A program made the translations under genes and the position numbers. Below are positions 1 to 9,167 of a DNA stretch of 64,000 nucleotides, piece by piece. Positions within the stretch are counted from its first letter, which is position 1; every line of letters starts with the position of its first letter. Below the pieces are notes generated by a model, which was given only the letters and a program-made list of their open reading frames with translations, was not told where the DNA came from and made no database searches. Location: positions 2,787,301 to 2,851,300 of the forward strand of contig NZ_CP050192.1 in the NCBI RefSeq assembly GCF_011694515.1, given 5' to 3'. The stretch comes from Mycobacterium sp. DL592. Its GTDB lineage: Bacteria; Actinomycetota; Actinomycetes; Mycobacteriales; Mycobacteriaceae.

Positions 1-1122
1 GCACTGCACGGTGTGCTGCCCGCCGACCTGCTGGCGCACAGCCTCACGGAGCTGGTGTCGCGCAGCGGCGTCGACCCGGCCGAGATCGACGACGTGATCG
101 CCGGTGCGGTCACCCAGGTGGGCGACCAGGCGGTGAACATCGCCCGCAATGCGCTGCTCGGCGCCGGGTTCCCGGAGTCGGTGCCGGGCACGACCGTCGA
201 CCGCCAGTGCGGCAGCAGCCAGCAGGCGATCAGCTTCGCCGCCCAGGGTGTGATCGCCGGCGCCTACGACATCGTCATCGCCGCGGGCGTGGAGTCGATG
301 AGCCGGGTGCCGATGGGAACCTCGGTACTGCCCGGCAGCGATCCGTTCGGTGTCGCGTTCGCGCAGCGGTACTCCGAAGGTCTTGTGCCCCAGGGCATCA
401 GTGCCGAGTTGATCGCCGCGCGCTGGAACCTCTCGCGTACCGAGCTCGACGAGTTCTCGGCGGCCAGCCACGAGAAGGCCGCCCGCGCCACCAAGGACGG
501 GTTGTTCGACAACGAGCTGGCACCGATCGCGGGGCTACACACCGACGAGATCATCCGCCCCGGGACGACCGTCGACACCCTGGCCGGTCTCAAGCCGGCG
601 TTCTACAACGAGGCTGTTGCCCAACGGTTTCCGCAGATCAGCTGGAACATCACCCCGGGCAACTCCTCTCCCCTGTCCGACGGCAGTGCCGCGGTGCTCA
701 TCACCACCAGTGAGGTGGCGCGCAAACACGGCTGGAAGCCGTTGGCGCGGATCCACACCACCACGGTCGTGGGTTCCGATCCGCTGTACATGCTGACCGG
801 GGTGATCCCCGCGACCGAGAAGGTGCTTGCGCGCGCCGGGCTGACGATCGCCGACATCGACCTGTTCGAAGTCAACGAGGCGTTCGCCCCGGTGGTGCTG
901 GCATGGGCCAAGGAGATCGGCGGAGGACCTGACGCCGATATCCTTTCTAAGACCAACGTCAACGGCGGCGCCATCGCCATCGGGCACCCCTTGGGGGCCA
1001 GCGGTGCCCGCATCACGACGACGTTGGTCAACGCGTTGGAACAGCGCGGCGGACGCTACGGCCTGCAGACGATGTGCGAGGGTGGCGGCATGGCCAACGC
1101 CACCATCATCGAGCGACTCTGA
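1..1122 (+). CDS. Acetyl-CoA acetyltransferase / thiolase (5' end cut by window)
   Basis: Thiolase of fatty-acid or steroid side-chain degradation: it cleaves a 3-ketoacyl-CoA with CoA or runs in reverse. The acylated cysteine lies in DRQCGSSQQAIS. The C-terminal half has NVNGGAIAIGHPLGASGARI with the catalytic histidine, and the second active cysteine lies in MCEGGGMANA. The reading frame is open to base 1 and the usual first 25 or so residues are missing, so the gene starts outside the window; the GTG at 13 is internal. A DUF302 gene follows after 4 bases. Which acyl-CoA it uses cannot be read from the sequence; the surroundings suggest a steroid-derived one. Confidence 0.93.
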   Translation, partial: ALHGVLPADLLAHSLTELVSRSGVDPAEIDDVIAGAVTQVGDQAVNIARNALLGAGFPESVPGTTVDRQCGSSQQAISFAAQGVIAGAYDIVIAAGVESMSRVPMGTSVLPGSDPFGVAFAQRYSEGLVPQGISAELIAARWNLSRTELDEFSAASHEKAARATKDGLFDNELAPIAGLHTDEIIRPGTTVDTLAGLKPAFYNEAVAQRFPQISWNITPGNSSPLSDGSAAVLITTSEVARKHGWKPLARIHTTTVVGSDPLYMLTGVIPATEKVLARAGLTIADIDLFEVNEAFAPVVLAWAKEIGGGPDADILSKTNVNGGAIAIGHPLGASGARITTTLVNALEQRGGRYGLQTMCEGGGMANATIIERL

Positions 1123-1126
1123 GCCC

Positions 1127-1618
1127 ATGCCGACCGAGATCGGGTTCCATGGCGTACGGGTCCGCCACGACAGCGCCAAGAGTTACGACGAACTGCTGGG
1201 CGCGCTGCTCGCCGACATCGGCGAGCAGCGCGCCCCCATCGAGGAGATCACGGCGGCCAGCCCCGACTGGGCGTCATACCGGGATGCGATCGAGGCACAT
1301 TTGGGCCCAAGCGGATTCATGTTGTTCGGATTGCTCGACCATGGCGGGTGGATCCCCAAGGCAGGCATCGAGCGCAAGGCGATGCGGGTCATCCTCGGCA
1401 ACCCGCTCATCGCGATCACGATGCTGCGCCACGACCTGACGGCCGGCTTGTTCGCCCCCGTCGAGGTTTTGCTCCTCGATGAGGACGGCGGGGGCAGCAG
1501 CCTGACCTACGTCAAACCCTCATCGCTGATGGTGGTGACACCCAACCAGGAATTACTCAGTGCTGCAATCGAACTCGATGACAAGCTGGCCGCACTCGCC
1601 ACCAGGGTAACCGGCTAG
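1127..1618 (+). CDS. DUF302 domain protein
   Basis: A 163-residue protein with the layout of the DUF302 (TT1751-like) fold. Segments supporting this are GFHGVRVRHDSAKSYDELL at the N-terminus, a GPSGFMLFGLLDHG stretch, and NPLIAITMLRHDLTAGLFAPVEVLL in the middle. No catalytic motif is evident and the family has no agreed biochemical role. The ATG at 1127 lies four bases after the thiolase stop, so the two are probably co-transcribed. An earlier in-frame start inside the thiolase gene is less likely because the domain begins at MPTEIGFHG. It has no signal peptide or membrane segment. Confidence 0.75.
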   Translation: MPTEIGFHGVRVRHDSAKSYDELLGALLADIGEQRAPIEEITAASPDWASYRDAIEAHLGPSGFMLFGLLDHGGWIPKAGIERKAMRVILGNPLIAITMLRHDLTAGLFAPVEVLLLDEDGGGSSLTYVKPSSLMVVTPNQELLSAAIELDDKLAALATRVTG

Positions 1619-1626
1619 CGCCTGCG

Positions 1627-2421
<795 letters not shown>

Positions 2422-2475
2422 TTAGCGATGAACGCATTCTTACCGACCGAGCTACCGTTCAGGCCGTCTTCTGGG

Positions 2476-4104
2476 TCAGGCCCGCGTCGACGACGGCGCC
2501 TTGAGAAGGTCGAATCCTTTGTAGCCGGCCGCGGCCACTTCGCTGCAGATGTCGAGGTACGTCCCGAAGCCGCCGATGAACAGCATGAATTGCCGAGGCT
2601 TACCGGGCACGTTCGCGCCCACGTACCAGGAATTCGCCTTGGTGAACAGCGTCGCCTCAGCGCGCTGCGCGCAGTCCGCCATCCAGTTCTCCACGGCGCC
2701 GGCGCTCGGCTCGATCCCGCTGTAGCCGTGAGTGTCGAGGTATCCGATGACATCGGCGATCCAGTTCACGTGAGCCTCGGCATGGAGCACCATATTGGCC
2801 AACACTGCCGGTGCACCTGGCCCGGACACCAGAAACAGATTGGGAAAACCATCGGTTCCCAATCCCAGATACGTGCGCGGTCCACTGGACCAGTCGTCGA
2901 TTAACCGCTGGCCATTGCGGCCGACGATGTCGATCTTGGCCAGCGCGCCCGTCATGGCATCGAAGCCGGTGGCCAGCACCAGCACGTCGATCGCGAAGTG
3001 CGCTTCTGTGGTGGCGATCCCCGTCTCATCGATCGCTTCGATCGGGGTGTTTCGGACACTGACGAGCCGGACGTTGGGCCGGTTGAACGTCTGGAAGTAG
3101 TTGGAATCGGTGCAGATTCGTTTGGTGCCGATCGGATGGTCGGTCGGGATCAGCAAGTCCGCGAGTTCTGGATCGTCGATCACGGATCGGATCTTCTCTT
3201 CGTAGAATCTGCGCGCCTCGTCGTTGGCTTCCAGGGACACCATCTGATCGGCGAAGGTCTTCGAGAACAGCACGCCGCCGAGCTCCCAACGCTTTTGGAA
3301 CGCTGCCCTGCGTTCCTCGGGCGTGGCCTCCATCGTCAGCTTCGGATGGGCGGCATGCGGTGAGCCACCGCCACTGCGCCACGACAGCCGCCGCCGCTCG
3401 GCGTAGTTGGCCTTGATGTCGGCTATCTCTTCTGCCGTTAAGGGCCGGTTGCCCGCCGGCACGCTGTAGTTCGGCGTGCGTTGGAACACGTACAGCTGTT
3501 GCGCTTGGTCAGCGATGATCGGAATGGATTGGACGCCTGAGGATCCGGTGCCGATGATGGCGACGCGTTTGCCGGTGAAGTCGACGCCCTCGTGCGGCCA
3601 GTGCGCAGTGTGGTAGACCTCGCCCCGGAAGGTTTCCAGGCCGGTGATGTCCGGGGTGAGGGCTGCTGAGAGTGGGCCGGTGGCCATCACGACGAAGCGT
3701 GCCTCGACACTCTCGCCGGCGTCGGTGCGCACCGTCCACCGCAACGTCTGCTCGTCAAGCACCGCACCCGTCACCCGGGTGCCGAAGGTGATGTCGCGCC
3801 GCAGATCGAGCTTGTCGGCGACCCAGTTGATGTAGGCCAAGATCTCGGTTTGGGTGGCGTACTTCTCCGTCCAGGTCCACTCCTGTTGCAACTCGTCGGA
3901 GAACGAGTAGCAGTAGTCCACGCTTTCCACATCACAGCGCGCACCCGGGTAACGGTTGTAGTACCAGGTGCCTCCCACGTCGGGTGCGGCTTCGAACACC
4001 CGCACCGACAGTCCCTGCGAGCGGAACTTGTGCAGGGCATAGAGGCCGCCAAACCCGGCCCCCACCACGACGACGTCAACATGGGACTTCGATCCACTGC
4101 TCAC
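2476..4104 (-). CDS. Baeyer-Villiger flavin monooxygenase (phenylacetone/steroid monooxygenase size class)
   Basis: FAD- and NADPH-dependent oxygenase inserting oxygen next to a ketone to give an ester or lactone. From the GTG at 4104 the protein has 542 residues. The FAD motif GAGFGG spans residues 15-20, GGTWYYNRYPGARCD follows, the Baeyer-Villiger fingerprint FRGEVYHTAHWP is intact, and a second nucleotide motif GTGSSGVQ binds NADPH. The length matches phenylacetone and steroid monooxygenases. A longer open frame to 4212 adds a low-quality proline/arginine-rich leader, so GTG 4104 is preferred. It diverges from kshB with a 131-base shared upstream region. A steroid ketone substrate is an inference. 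Confidence 0.9.
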   Translation of the reverse strand: MSSGSKSHVDVVVVGAGFGGLYALHKFRSQGLSVRVFEAAPDVGGTWYYNRYPGARCDVESVDYCYSFSDELQQEWTWTEKYATQTEILAYINWVADKLDLRRDITFGTRVTGAVLDEQTLRWTVRTDAGESVEARFVVMATGPLSAALTPDITGLETFRGEVYHTAHWPHEGVDFTGKRVAIIGTGSSGVQSIPIIADQAQQLYVFQRTPNYSVPAGNRPLTAEEIADIKANYAERRRLSWRSGGGSPHAAHPKLTMEATPEERRAAFQKRWELGGVLFSKTFADQMVSLEANDEARRFYEEKIRSVIDDPELADLLIPTDHPIGTKRICTDSNYFQTFNRPNVRLVSVRNTPIEAIDETGIATTEAHFAIDVLVLATGFDAMTGALAKIDIVGRNGQRLIDDWSSGPRTYLGLGTDGFPNLFLVSGPGAPAVLANMVLHAEAHVNWIADVIGYLDTHGYSGIEPSAGAVENWMADCAQRAEATLFTKANSWYVGANVPGKPRQFMLFIGGFGTYLDICSEVAAAGYKGFDLLKAPSSTRA

Positions 4105-4235
4105 GCGCCGAACGGTAGGTGGCCCCGGCCCTCCCGTTGCGGGTGCCTCCCGGTCACCGGACGCCCAGACCCCACGTCCCGGCCATCGGCCGATCGGATT
4201 GGCGGCGAACACCCGGCGGGCCAGAATCGGCGCCC

Positions 4236-5315
4236 ATGTCCGACGTCGATAACAGCAACGGGAAGGTCACCTTAGGGCGCGGCGTGCGGGTGACGGTGTG
4301 TGATGTCATCGCGGAGAGCGCCGACGCCTGCTCGCTGGTGTTCGCCGTCCCCGACGATCAACGGGATCGGTTCGCGTATCGGCCCGGGCAGTTCTTGACC
4401 CTTCGAGTACCCAGCGATCTGACCGGTTCGGTTGCTCGCTGCTATTCGCTCGCCAGCTCACCGCACACCGATTCGAAACCGAAGGTGACGGTCAAACGGA
4501 CCGCTGACGGCTATGCGTCGAACTGGCTGTGCGACAACGCAATTCCAGGCACCTCCATCGAAGTGCTGCCACCGTCGGGAGCCTTCACCCCGGCTGACCT
4601 GGATGCGGATTTCCTGCTGTGGGCCGCTGGCAGTGGCATCACGCCGGTGATGTCGATCCTGAAATCGGTCTTGGCGGCAGGTTCGGGCCGAGCCGTGCTG
4701 TGCTACGCCAACCGCGATGAGCGCTCGGTCATCTTCGCCGCCGAGTTACGCGAGCTGGCCGCGCGCTACGCCGGGCGGTTGACGGTGCTGCACTGGCTGG
4801 AGTCCGTACAAGGCCTTCCCACCCGCGCACAGCTGAGTGGGTTCACCCGTGCCGTTGTCGCCGGTTCGGCGGCGCTCGAATCCTTCATCTGTGGACCCGC
4901 GCCATTCATGACGGTGATCAGGGAGGCACTAACCGATGCGGGTGTGCCCCGAGAGCGGGTCCATGTCGAAGTGTTCCGCTCGCTGGCCGGCGATCCGTTC
5001 ACCGACAGTGCCAGCCCACTGGTCACTGATCCAGGCGGAAGCGATGCTGCCAGCGTCCGGCTCGACGTGGACGGAGCGAGCCACCATCTGCGTTGGCCCC
5101 GGCATACGACGCTGGTCGACACCATGATCGCCGCCGGGATCGACGTGCCGTACTCGTGCAAGGAGGGTCGGTGCGGGTCGTGCGCTGCGACCGTGGTGCA
5201 TGGCGAGGTGGACATGGCCAGTTGCGGGATTCTCGAGCCGGAAGACCTCGCTGACGGGCTGATCTTGGGCTGCCAGGCCAGGCCGGTCTCCGACGACCTC
5301 CACATCGAATTCTGA
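4236..5315 (+). CDS. kshB: 3-ketosteroid 9-alpha-hydroxylase reductase subunit KshB
   Basis: Reductase passing electrons from NADH through FAD and a [2Fe-2S] cluster to the KshA oxygenase, which opens the steroid B ring. The 359-residue protein has the FAD motif RCYSLASSP, an NAD-binding GSGITPVMSIL stretch, and a C-terminal plant-type ferredoxin domain: C-x4-C-x2-C in CKEGRCGSC, with the last cysteine in LGCQ. Length and domain order match mycobacterial KshB (358 residues). The ATG at 4236 is chosen because the longer frame from 4119 only adds a leader lying in the divergent promoter region. Its oxygenase partner is about 12 kb away. A paralogous ferredoxin reductase for another Rieske oxygenase is the main alternative. 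Confidence 0.88.
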   Translation: MSDVDNSNGKVTLGRGVRVTVCDVIAESADACSLVFAVPDDQRDRFAYRPGQFLTLRVPSDLTGSVARCYSLASSPHTDSKPKVTVKRTADGYASNWLCDNAIPGTSIEVLPPSGAFTPADLDADFLLWAAGSGITPVMSILKSVLAAGSGRAVLCYANRDERSVIFAAELRELAARYAGRLTVLHWLESVQGLPTRAQLSGFTRAVVAGSAALESFICGPAPFMTVIREALTDAGVPRERVHVEVFRSLAGDPFTDSASPLVTDPGGSDAASVRLDVDGASHHLRWPRHTTLVDTMIAAGIDVPYSCKEGRCGSCAATVVHGEVDMASCGILEPEDLADGLILGCQARPVSDDLHIEF

Positions 5316-5404
5316 AATCAGTGCCCCACCAGATTCTTCCGCGGAGCCGGCGCCAATTCTCACCCGGCGTTTCGTGTGACAGCGCCCACAACGCTGTGCT
5401 AGAA

Positions 5405-5427
5405 CTATATGACTAATAGTCATATAG
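5405..5427. promoter_or_regulatory. Perfect AT-rich palindrome upstream of the IclR gene
   Basis: Ten-base arms CTATATGACT and AGTCATATAG are perfect reverse complements around a 3-base AAT centre. The site lies 34 bases upstream of the IclR start and is strikingly AT-rich in GC-rich surroundings. Position and symmetry fit an autoregulatory operator overlapping the promoter. Which protein binds it is inferred. Confidence 0.65.
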
Positions 5428-5461
5428 CGGGCTGGCATGCCGCTGGAACTAGGAGGGCCTC

Positions 5462-6304
5462 ATGACAACGGCTGTCGAGAAGGCCGGCGAGACGCCGAGC
5501 GCCGTCATCGACCGGATTTCGCTGGTTCTGGACTCCTTCGACGGGCCGGGGCGGCTGACACTGGCACAGGTCGTACGTCGCACCGGGCTGCCGCGGTCGT
5601 CGGCGCACCGCATGCTCGAACGCATGGTCGCGCTGCGCTGGCTGCGCCGCGACGGCCGCGACTACGAGTTGGGGATGCGCCTGGTCGAGCTGGGATCGTT
5701 GGCGCTGCACCAGGACCGCATTCACCGAGCCGCCATCCCGTTGTTGCGAGATCTGCACCGAGCCACAGGACTGGTCGTCCACCTGGCCGTCCTGGATGGC
5801 TCCGACGTGGTGTATCTGGAGAAGATCGGCGATCACATGGCAGCGGCGATCCCCACCCGCGTCGGTGGGCGTCAACCGGCGCACTGTACGGCGGTCGGCA
5901 AAGCAATCCTCGCCGACAACGACATCACCGAGGTCGACCTGTCCGATCGCCGGACACGCTTCTCGATCGCCACGACTCCACAGTTGGTCGCCGAGTTGGA
6001 AAGGGTGCGCGCCCACGGGGCGGCTTTCGAGCGTGAAGAATCGATTCCCGGCTTCGGTTGCGTTGCTGCGCCCATCGGCCCGGCCGGGCGGGCGGTGGCC
6101 GCGGTGTCGGTCTGTGGCCCGATGAGCCGGATGACATTCGACGGCCGGCTGGTGGCGCCGGTGCGAATGACGGCGATGGGTATCTGGCGCAGCGCTCATG
6201 ACGGTCCCGGCTGTGTCGCTCCGACACTGCAGCCGCTGCGCCCGCTGCGTCCGGGGCCGCGCCCCGTCACGCCGCGGGATTCGGCAGCGCTACAACCGGC
6301 GTGA
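5462..6304 (+). CDS. IclR-family transcriptional regulator
   Basis: DNA-binding regulator of 280 residues. The N-terminal winged helix-turn-helix covers roughly residues 13-75, with RTGLPRSSAHRMLERMVALRWL as recognition region. The IclR effector domain follows, including the AHCTAVGKAILA segment and a late GFGCVAAPI stretch. The last 40 or so residues are proline/arginine-rich and unusual for the family. A strong ribosome site, AGGAGG, precedes ATG 5462. Its stop overlaps the next gene's GTG start (GTGA), so it is translated with the esterase. It probably controls nearby catabolic genes and itself through the palindrome at 5405-5427; the effector is unknown. Confidence 0.9.
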   Translation: MTTAVEKAGETPSAVIDRISLVLDSFDGPGRLTLAQVVRRTGLPRSSAHRMLERMVALRWLRRDGRDYELGMRLVELGSLALHQDRIHRAAIPLLRDLHRATGLVVHLAVLDGSDVVYLEKIGDHMAAAIPTRVGGRQPAHCTAVGKAILADNDITEVDLSDRRTRFSIATTPQLVAELERVRAHGAAFEREESIPGFGCVAAPIGPAGRAVAAVSVCGPMSRMTFDGRLVAPVRMTAMGIWRSAHDGPGCVAPTLQPLRPLRPGPRPVTPRDSAALQPA

Positions 6305-7224
6305 CGCTCGATCCTCAGATCGCCGCCCTGGTCGAGACCCTCGACGCGGGATTCCCGCCGGTGCACACGATGACCGGCGCCCAGGCCCGCGCGGCGATCC
6401 GCAGCCGCTTTGTCCCCAACCCCGACCCCGAACCCGTCTTCCAGGTCACCGGCCACCAGGTCGACGTACCGGGTGGCCGCGTCGGGGTCCGGGTATACCG
6501 GCCCGCCTCCAGCGATTCCTTGCCGATACTCGTCTACGCCCACGGCGGCGGGTTCGTGTTCTGCGACCTCGACAGCCATGACGGCTTGTGTCGCAATCTG
6601 GCCAATCTCATTCCCGCCGTTGTGGTCTCGGTCGGCTATCGGCTCGCGCCCGAACATCGATGGCCCACCGCGGCCGAAGATATGCTGGCCGCCACCCGAT
6701 GGGCCGCCGCACACGCCGCCGAACTGGGCGGTGATGCCACCAGAATTGCGGTAGGCGGCGACAGCGCAGGCGGCAACCTCGCCGCAGTGACCGCAGTGAT
6801 GGCGCGCGACCACGGCTCGCCGGCCATCGCCGCACAGCTGCTGCTGTATCCGGTGATCGCAGCCGACTTCGATACCGAGTCTTATCGCCGGTATGGCCGG
6901 GGCTTCTACAATCCTCGCCCGGCGCTGCAGTGGTACTGGGATCAGTACGTGCCCGCGGTCGAGGATCGTCAACATCCCTATGCCTCACCGCTGCAGGCGG
7001 ATCTGACCGGTCTGCCACCGTCGATCATCGTGCTGGCCGGCCATGATCCCTTGCGCGACGAGGGCATCGCCTACGCGAACGCGTTGACAGCAGCCGGGGT
7101 ACCGACCACCCAGTGCTCCTACGAGGGCGGCATTCATGGCTTCATGACGATGCCCGTGCTCGATATCGCCCACCGTGCTCGCCGGGAAGCCAGTCGATCG
7201 CTGGGTGACGTGCTCAACCGGTGA
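6301..7224 (+). CDS. Alpha/beta hydrolase, HSL-type esterase
   Basis: Carboxylester hydrolase of the hormone-sensitive-lipase family, 307 residues. The oxyanion-hole motif HGGGF is in YAHGGGFVFCDLDSHDG, the nucleophile is in GGDSAGGN, the acid is in GHDPLRDEG and the histidine in GGIHGFM. The GTG start overlaps the IclR stop by four bases. With two Baeyer-Villiger monooxygenases nearby, hydrolysis of the ester product (for example a steroid acetate or lactone) is a plausible role, inferred from context. No signal peptide is present, so it should act in the cytoplasm. Confidence 0.9.
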   Translation: MTLDPQIAALVETLDAGFPPVHTMTGAQARAAIRSRFVPNPDPEPVFQVTGHQVDVPGGRVGVRVYRPASSDSLPILVYAHGGGFVFCDLDSHDGLCRNLANLIPAVVVSVGYRLAPEHRWPTAAEDMLAATRWAAAHAAELGGDATRIAVGGDSAGGNLAAVTAVMARDHGSPAIAAQLLLYPVIAADFDTESYRRYGRGFYNPRPALQWYWDQYVPAVEDRQHPYASPLQADLTGLPPSIIVLAGHDPLRDEGIAYANALTAAGVPTTQCSYEGGIHGFMTMPVLDIAHRARREASRSLGDVLNR

Positions 7225-7257
7225 CGGTGATCTCCCGATGGCCGGGAGCACCAGGGC

Positions 7258-8271
7258 ATGACGCCGGTCGCCAACCGTAATCTCGCGCCCATGGCCGAGG
7301 TGTTCGTCATCGACCGCGTCGTGACCGCCCCGGGCTGTGCACGGGCCTTCATCGACGCCTACCTGTCCGGCTACGTCCCAGGCGCTCGCGATCGTGGGAT
7401 GGATCTGCGCGATGTCGTGGTGAGCCCACCGATGCTGTCCGACGACCGGCCCAACGTCGTGACTATCACCTGGACTCTGCCCAGCCCGCAGGCCTGGTGG
7501 CAGATGACGTGGCGCGCTCGACCCGATCCGACGGTGGCTCGCTGGTGGCAGGACATCTCCCACCTGGTGAGCGAGCGCAGCCGCAGTGTGGCGTCGCGCG
7601 CCGCGGACATCGGTGACGCGGAAACCCCTGTGGCACTGCCCGACTCGCCCGGTACCGAGACGGTGGGGGTCACCCGATTGCTTGATGTGATCGAGTCCGA
7701 GCGCGAGCGGGTACTCGCCATGCTGCGGCAGGCAACCGAGTCCAGTGGTGCGCAGCGGGCGCTGGTAGCGCCGACGTTGACCGGTTCGCGCAATGGGGGC
7801 GACATTCTGGTGCACCTGCGGTTCCGAGACCAGCCGGCCTGGGCAGAGTGCAATTTCGACGATGTCCTGCGCGACGGGGCGATCACGAACGTCAACGGCG
7901 TGACCTACCGCGGAACACCGCGTCGCCGCGGCACCGGCACCGTGTACCGAACGCTGCTACTGCGTGTGCCGCCGGACGTATCCACCGACGTCGTCACCGC
8001 GTTCGAACATGAACTGGCGATGATGCCCCGCTTCGTGCCCACGATTCAGTCATGGCAGCTCAGCCGAGTCGACGAGGCGATCGGCACCACTGGGTGGACC
8101 CACGTCTTCGAGCAGGAATTCACCGACGTCGCGGGCCTGATGGGCCCGTACCTGATGCACCCCGTTCACTGGGCGGTGGTGGATCGCTGGTTCGATCCCG
8201 AGACGACCGACATGATCGTCCGAGACCGGGTGTGTCACAGCTTCTGCGAGATGGGATCGGCGGTTCTCTGA
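7258..8271 (+). CDS. Dabb-like alpha-beta barrel protein, probably duplicated domain
   Basis: A 337-residue protein with no clear enzymatic signature. The last 110 residues (TVYRTLLLRVPPDVSTDVV through the HPVHWAVVDRWFDPE segment) look like a Dabb/stress-responsive dimeric alpha-beta barrel domain, and the first 90 residues may be a degenerate copy. The ATG at 7258 has a GGGAG ribosome site nine bases upstream; an alternative ATG at 7291 starts at MAEVFVIDR and lacks one. It lies downstream of the esterase on the same strand. Dabb proteins include small cyclases and decarboxylase-like enzymes, so a role on a ring intermediate is possible but unproven. Confidence 0.7.
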   Translation: MTPVANRNLAPMAEVFVIDRVVTAPGCARAFIDAYLSGYVPGARDRGMDLRDVVVSPPMLSDDRPNVVTITWTLPSPQAWWQMTWRARPDPTVARWWQDISHLVSERSRSVASRAADIGDAETPVALPDSPGTETVGVTRLLDVIESERERVLAMLRQATESSGAQRALVAPTLTGSRNGGDILVHLRFRDQPAWAECNFDDVLRDGAITNVNGVTYRGTPRRRGTGTVYRTLLLRVPPDVSTDVVTAFEHELAMMPRFVPTIQSWQLSRVDEAIGTTGWTHVFEQEFTDVAGLMGPYLMHPVHWAVVDRWFDPETTDMIVRDRVCHSFCEMGSAVL

Positions 8272-8279
8272 TGTAGCCG

Positions 8280-9167
8280 TCAGTACCCGGCGGGACGGAT
8301 GTTCGGATTCGCCGTCGTCGGTGGCTCCAACGGCGCCAACGTGGCAAGCCCGTCGAGGGAATGCACTGCAAGGCCCTGGGACCAGGCGTAGTGCAAGCTG
8401 AAGGCCACCAGTCCCGTTCGTTGTTCTGCCGGGAGGTGACACATCGACAGGACGGTCTCGGCCAGGTACTCCACCGGCTCGGTGGGAAAGCTGTCCGGTA
8501 TCAGCGCCGCAGCGCCGGGCGTGCGAACCGCCGTCGACGGAGCGACACAATTCACGGCGATGTTGGCGTCGAGCAGTTCGGCGGCGACACCTTGGGTGAG
8601 GCGGTGCAACGCGGCCTTGCACGACGCGTAGATCACGTCCCCGGCAGTCTTGTTGTAGTCACGGTAGGGCCGGACCGGCGCCACCCCCGTGACCGATCCG
8701 ATGTTGACGATCCATCCCGCACCCTGTCGGCGCATATGTGGCACAGCGGCTTTCGTCAACGCGAACGGCGTCCTGAGGTAGTGCTCGACGGTTCGATCGA
8801 AGGTCGCCATGGACATGTTCTCGACCACCGAATAGTCGGCATAGCCGGCATTGTTGACCAGGATGTCGATGCGGCCGTTACGCTGCACCACCGCATCGAT
8901 CAGGCCGTCGCGCGCCGCGTGATCGTCGAGGTCGGCAGCGAGACCGAAAGCTTCGCCGCCGGCATCCTCGATGAGCGCGATCGTCTCCTCGATGGTGCCG
9001 GGCAATGCTTCGCTCATCCCGGAACGCCGTGACGGCGACGGCGTGTAGGCCCGCGCCGTGACCGCGACGGTGGCGCCTTCGGCAGCCAGTCGCTGAGCGA
9101 TCGCGCGGCCGATTCCTCGACTGCTTCCCGTCACCAAGGCCGTTCTGCCGGCGAGGATCTGACTCAT
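8280..9167 (-). CDS. Short-chain dehydrogenase with inserted loop
   Basis: SDR of 295 residues with TGSSRGIG near residue 12 and NNAG near 93. The catalytic serine is in NIGSVTG, and YASCK carries the Tyr-Lys pair after an insertion (VRPYRDYNKTAGDV) that separates serine and tyrosine more than usual. An extra loop between the cofactor motif and NNAG contains PSPSRRSGMSEALPG. The ATG at 9167 overlaps the stop of the upstream monooxygenase as ATGA, so it is translationally coupled to it. That makes an alcohol or ketone of the same pathway the likely substrate. Confidence 0.85.
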   Translation of the reverse strand: MSQILAGRTALVTGSSRGIGRAIAQRLAAEGATVAVTARAYTPSPSRRSGMSEALPGTIEETIALIEDAGGEAFGLAADLDDHAARDGLIDAVVQRNGRIDILVNNAGYADYSVVENMSMATFDRTVEHYLRTPFALTKAAVPHMRRQGAGWIVNIGSVTGVAPVRPYRDYNKTAGDVIYASCKAALHRLTQGVAAELLDANIAVNCVAPSTAVRTPGAAALIPDSFPTEPVEYLAETVLSMCHLPAEQRTGLVAFSLHYAWSQGLAVHSLDGLATLAPLEPPTTANPNIRPAGY

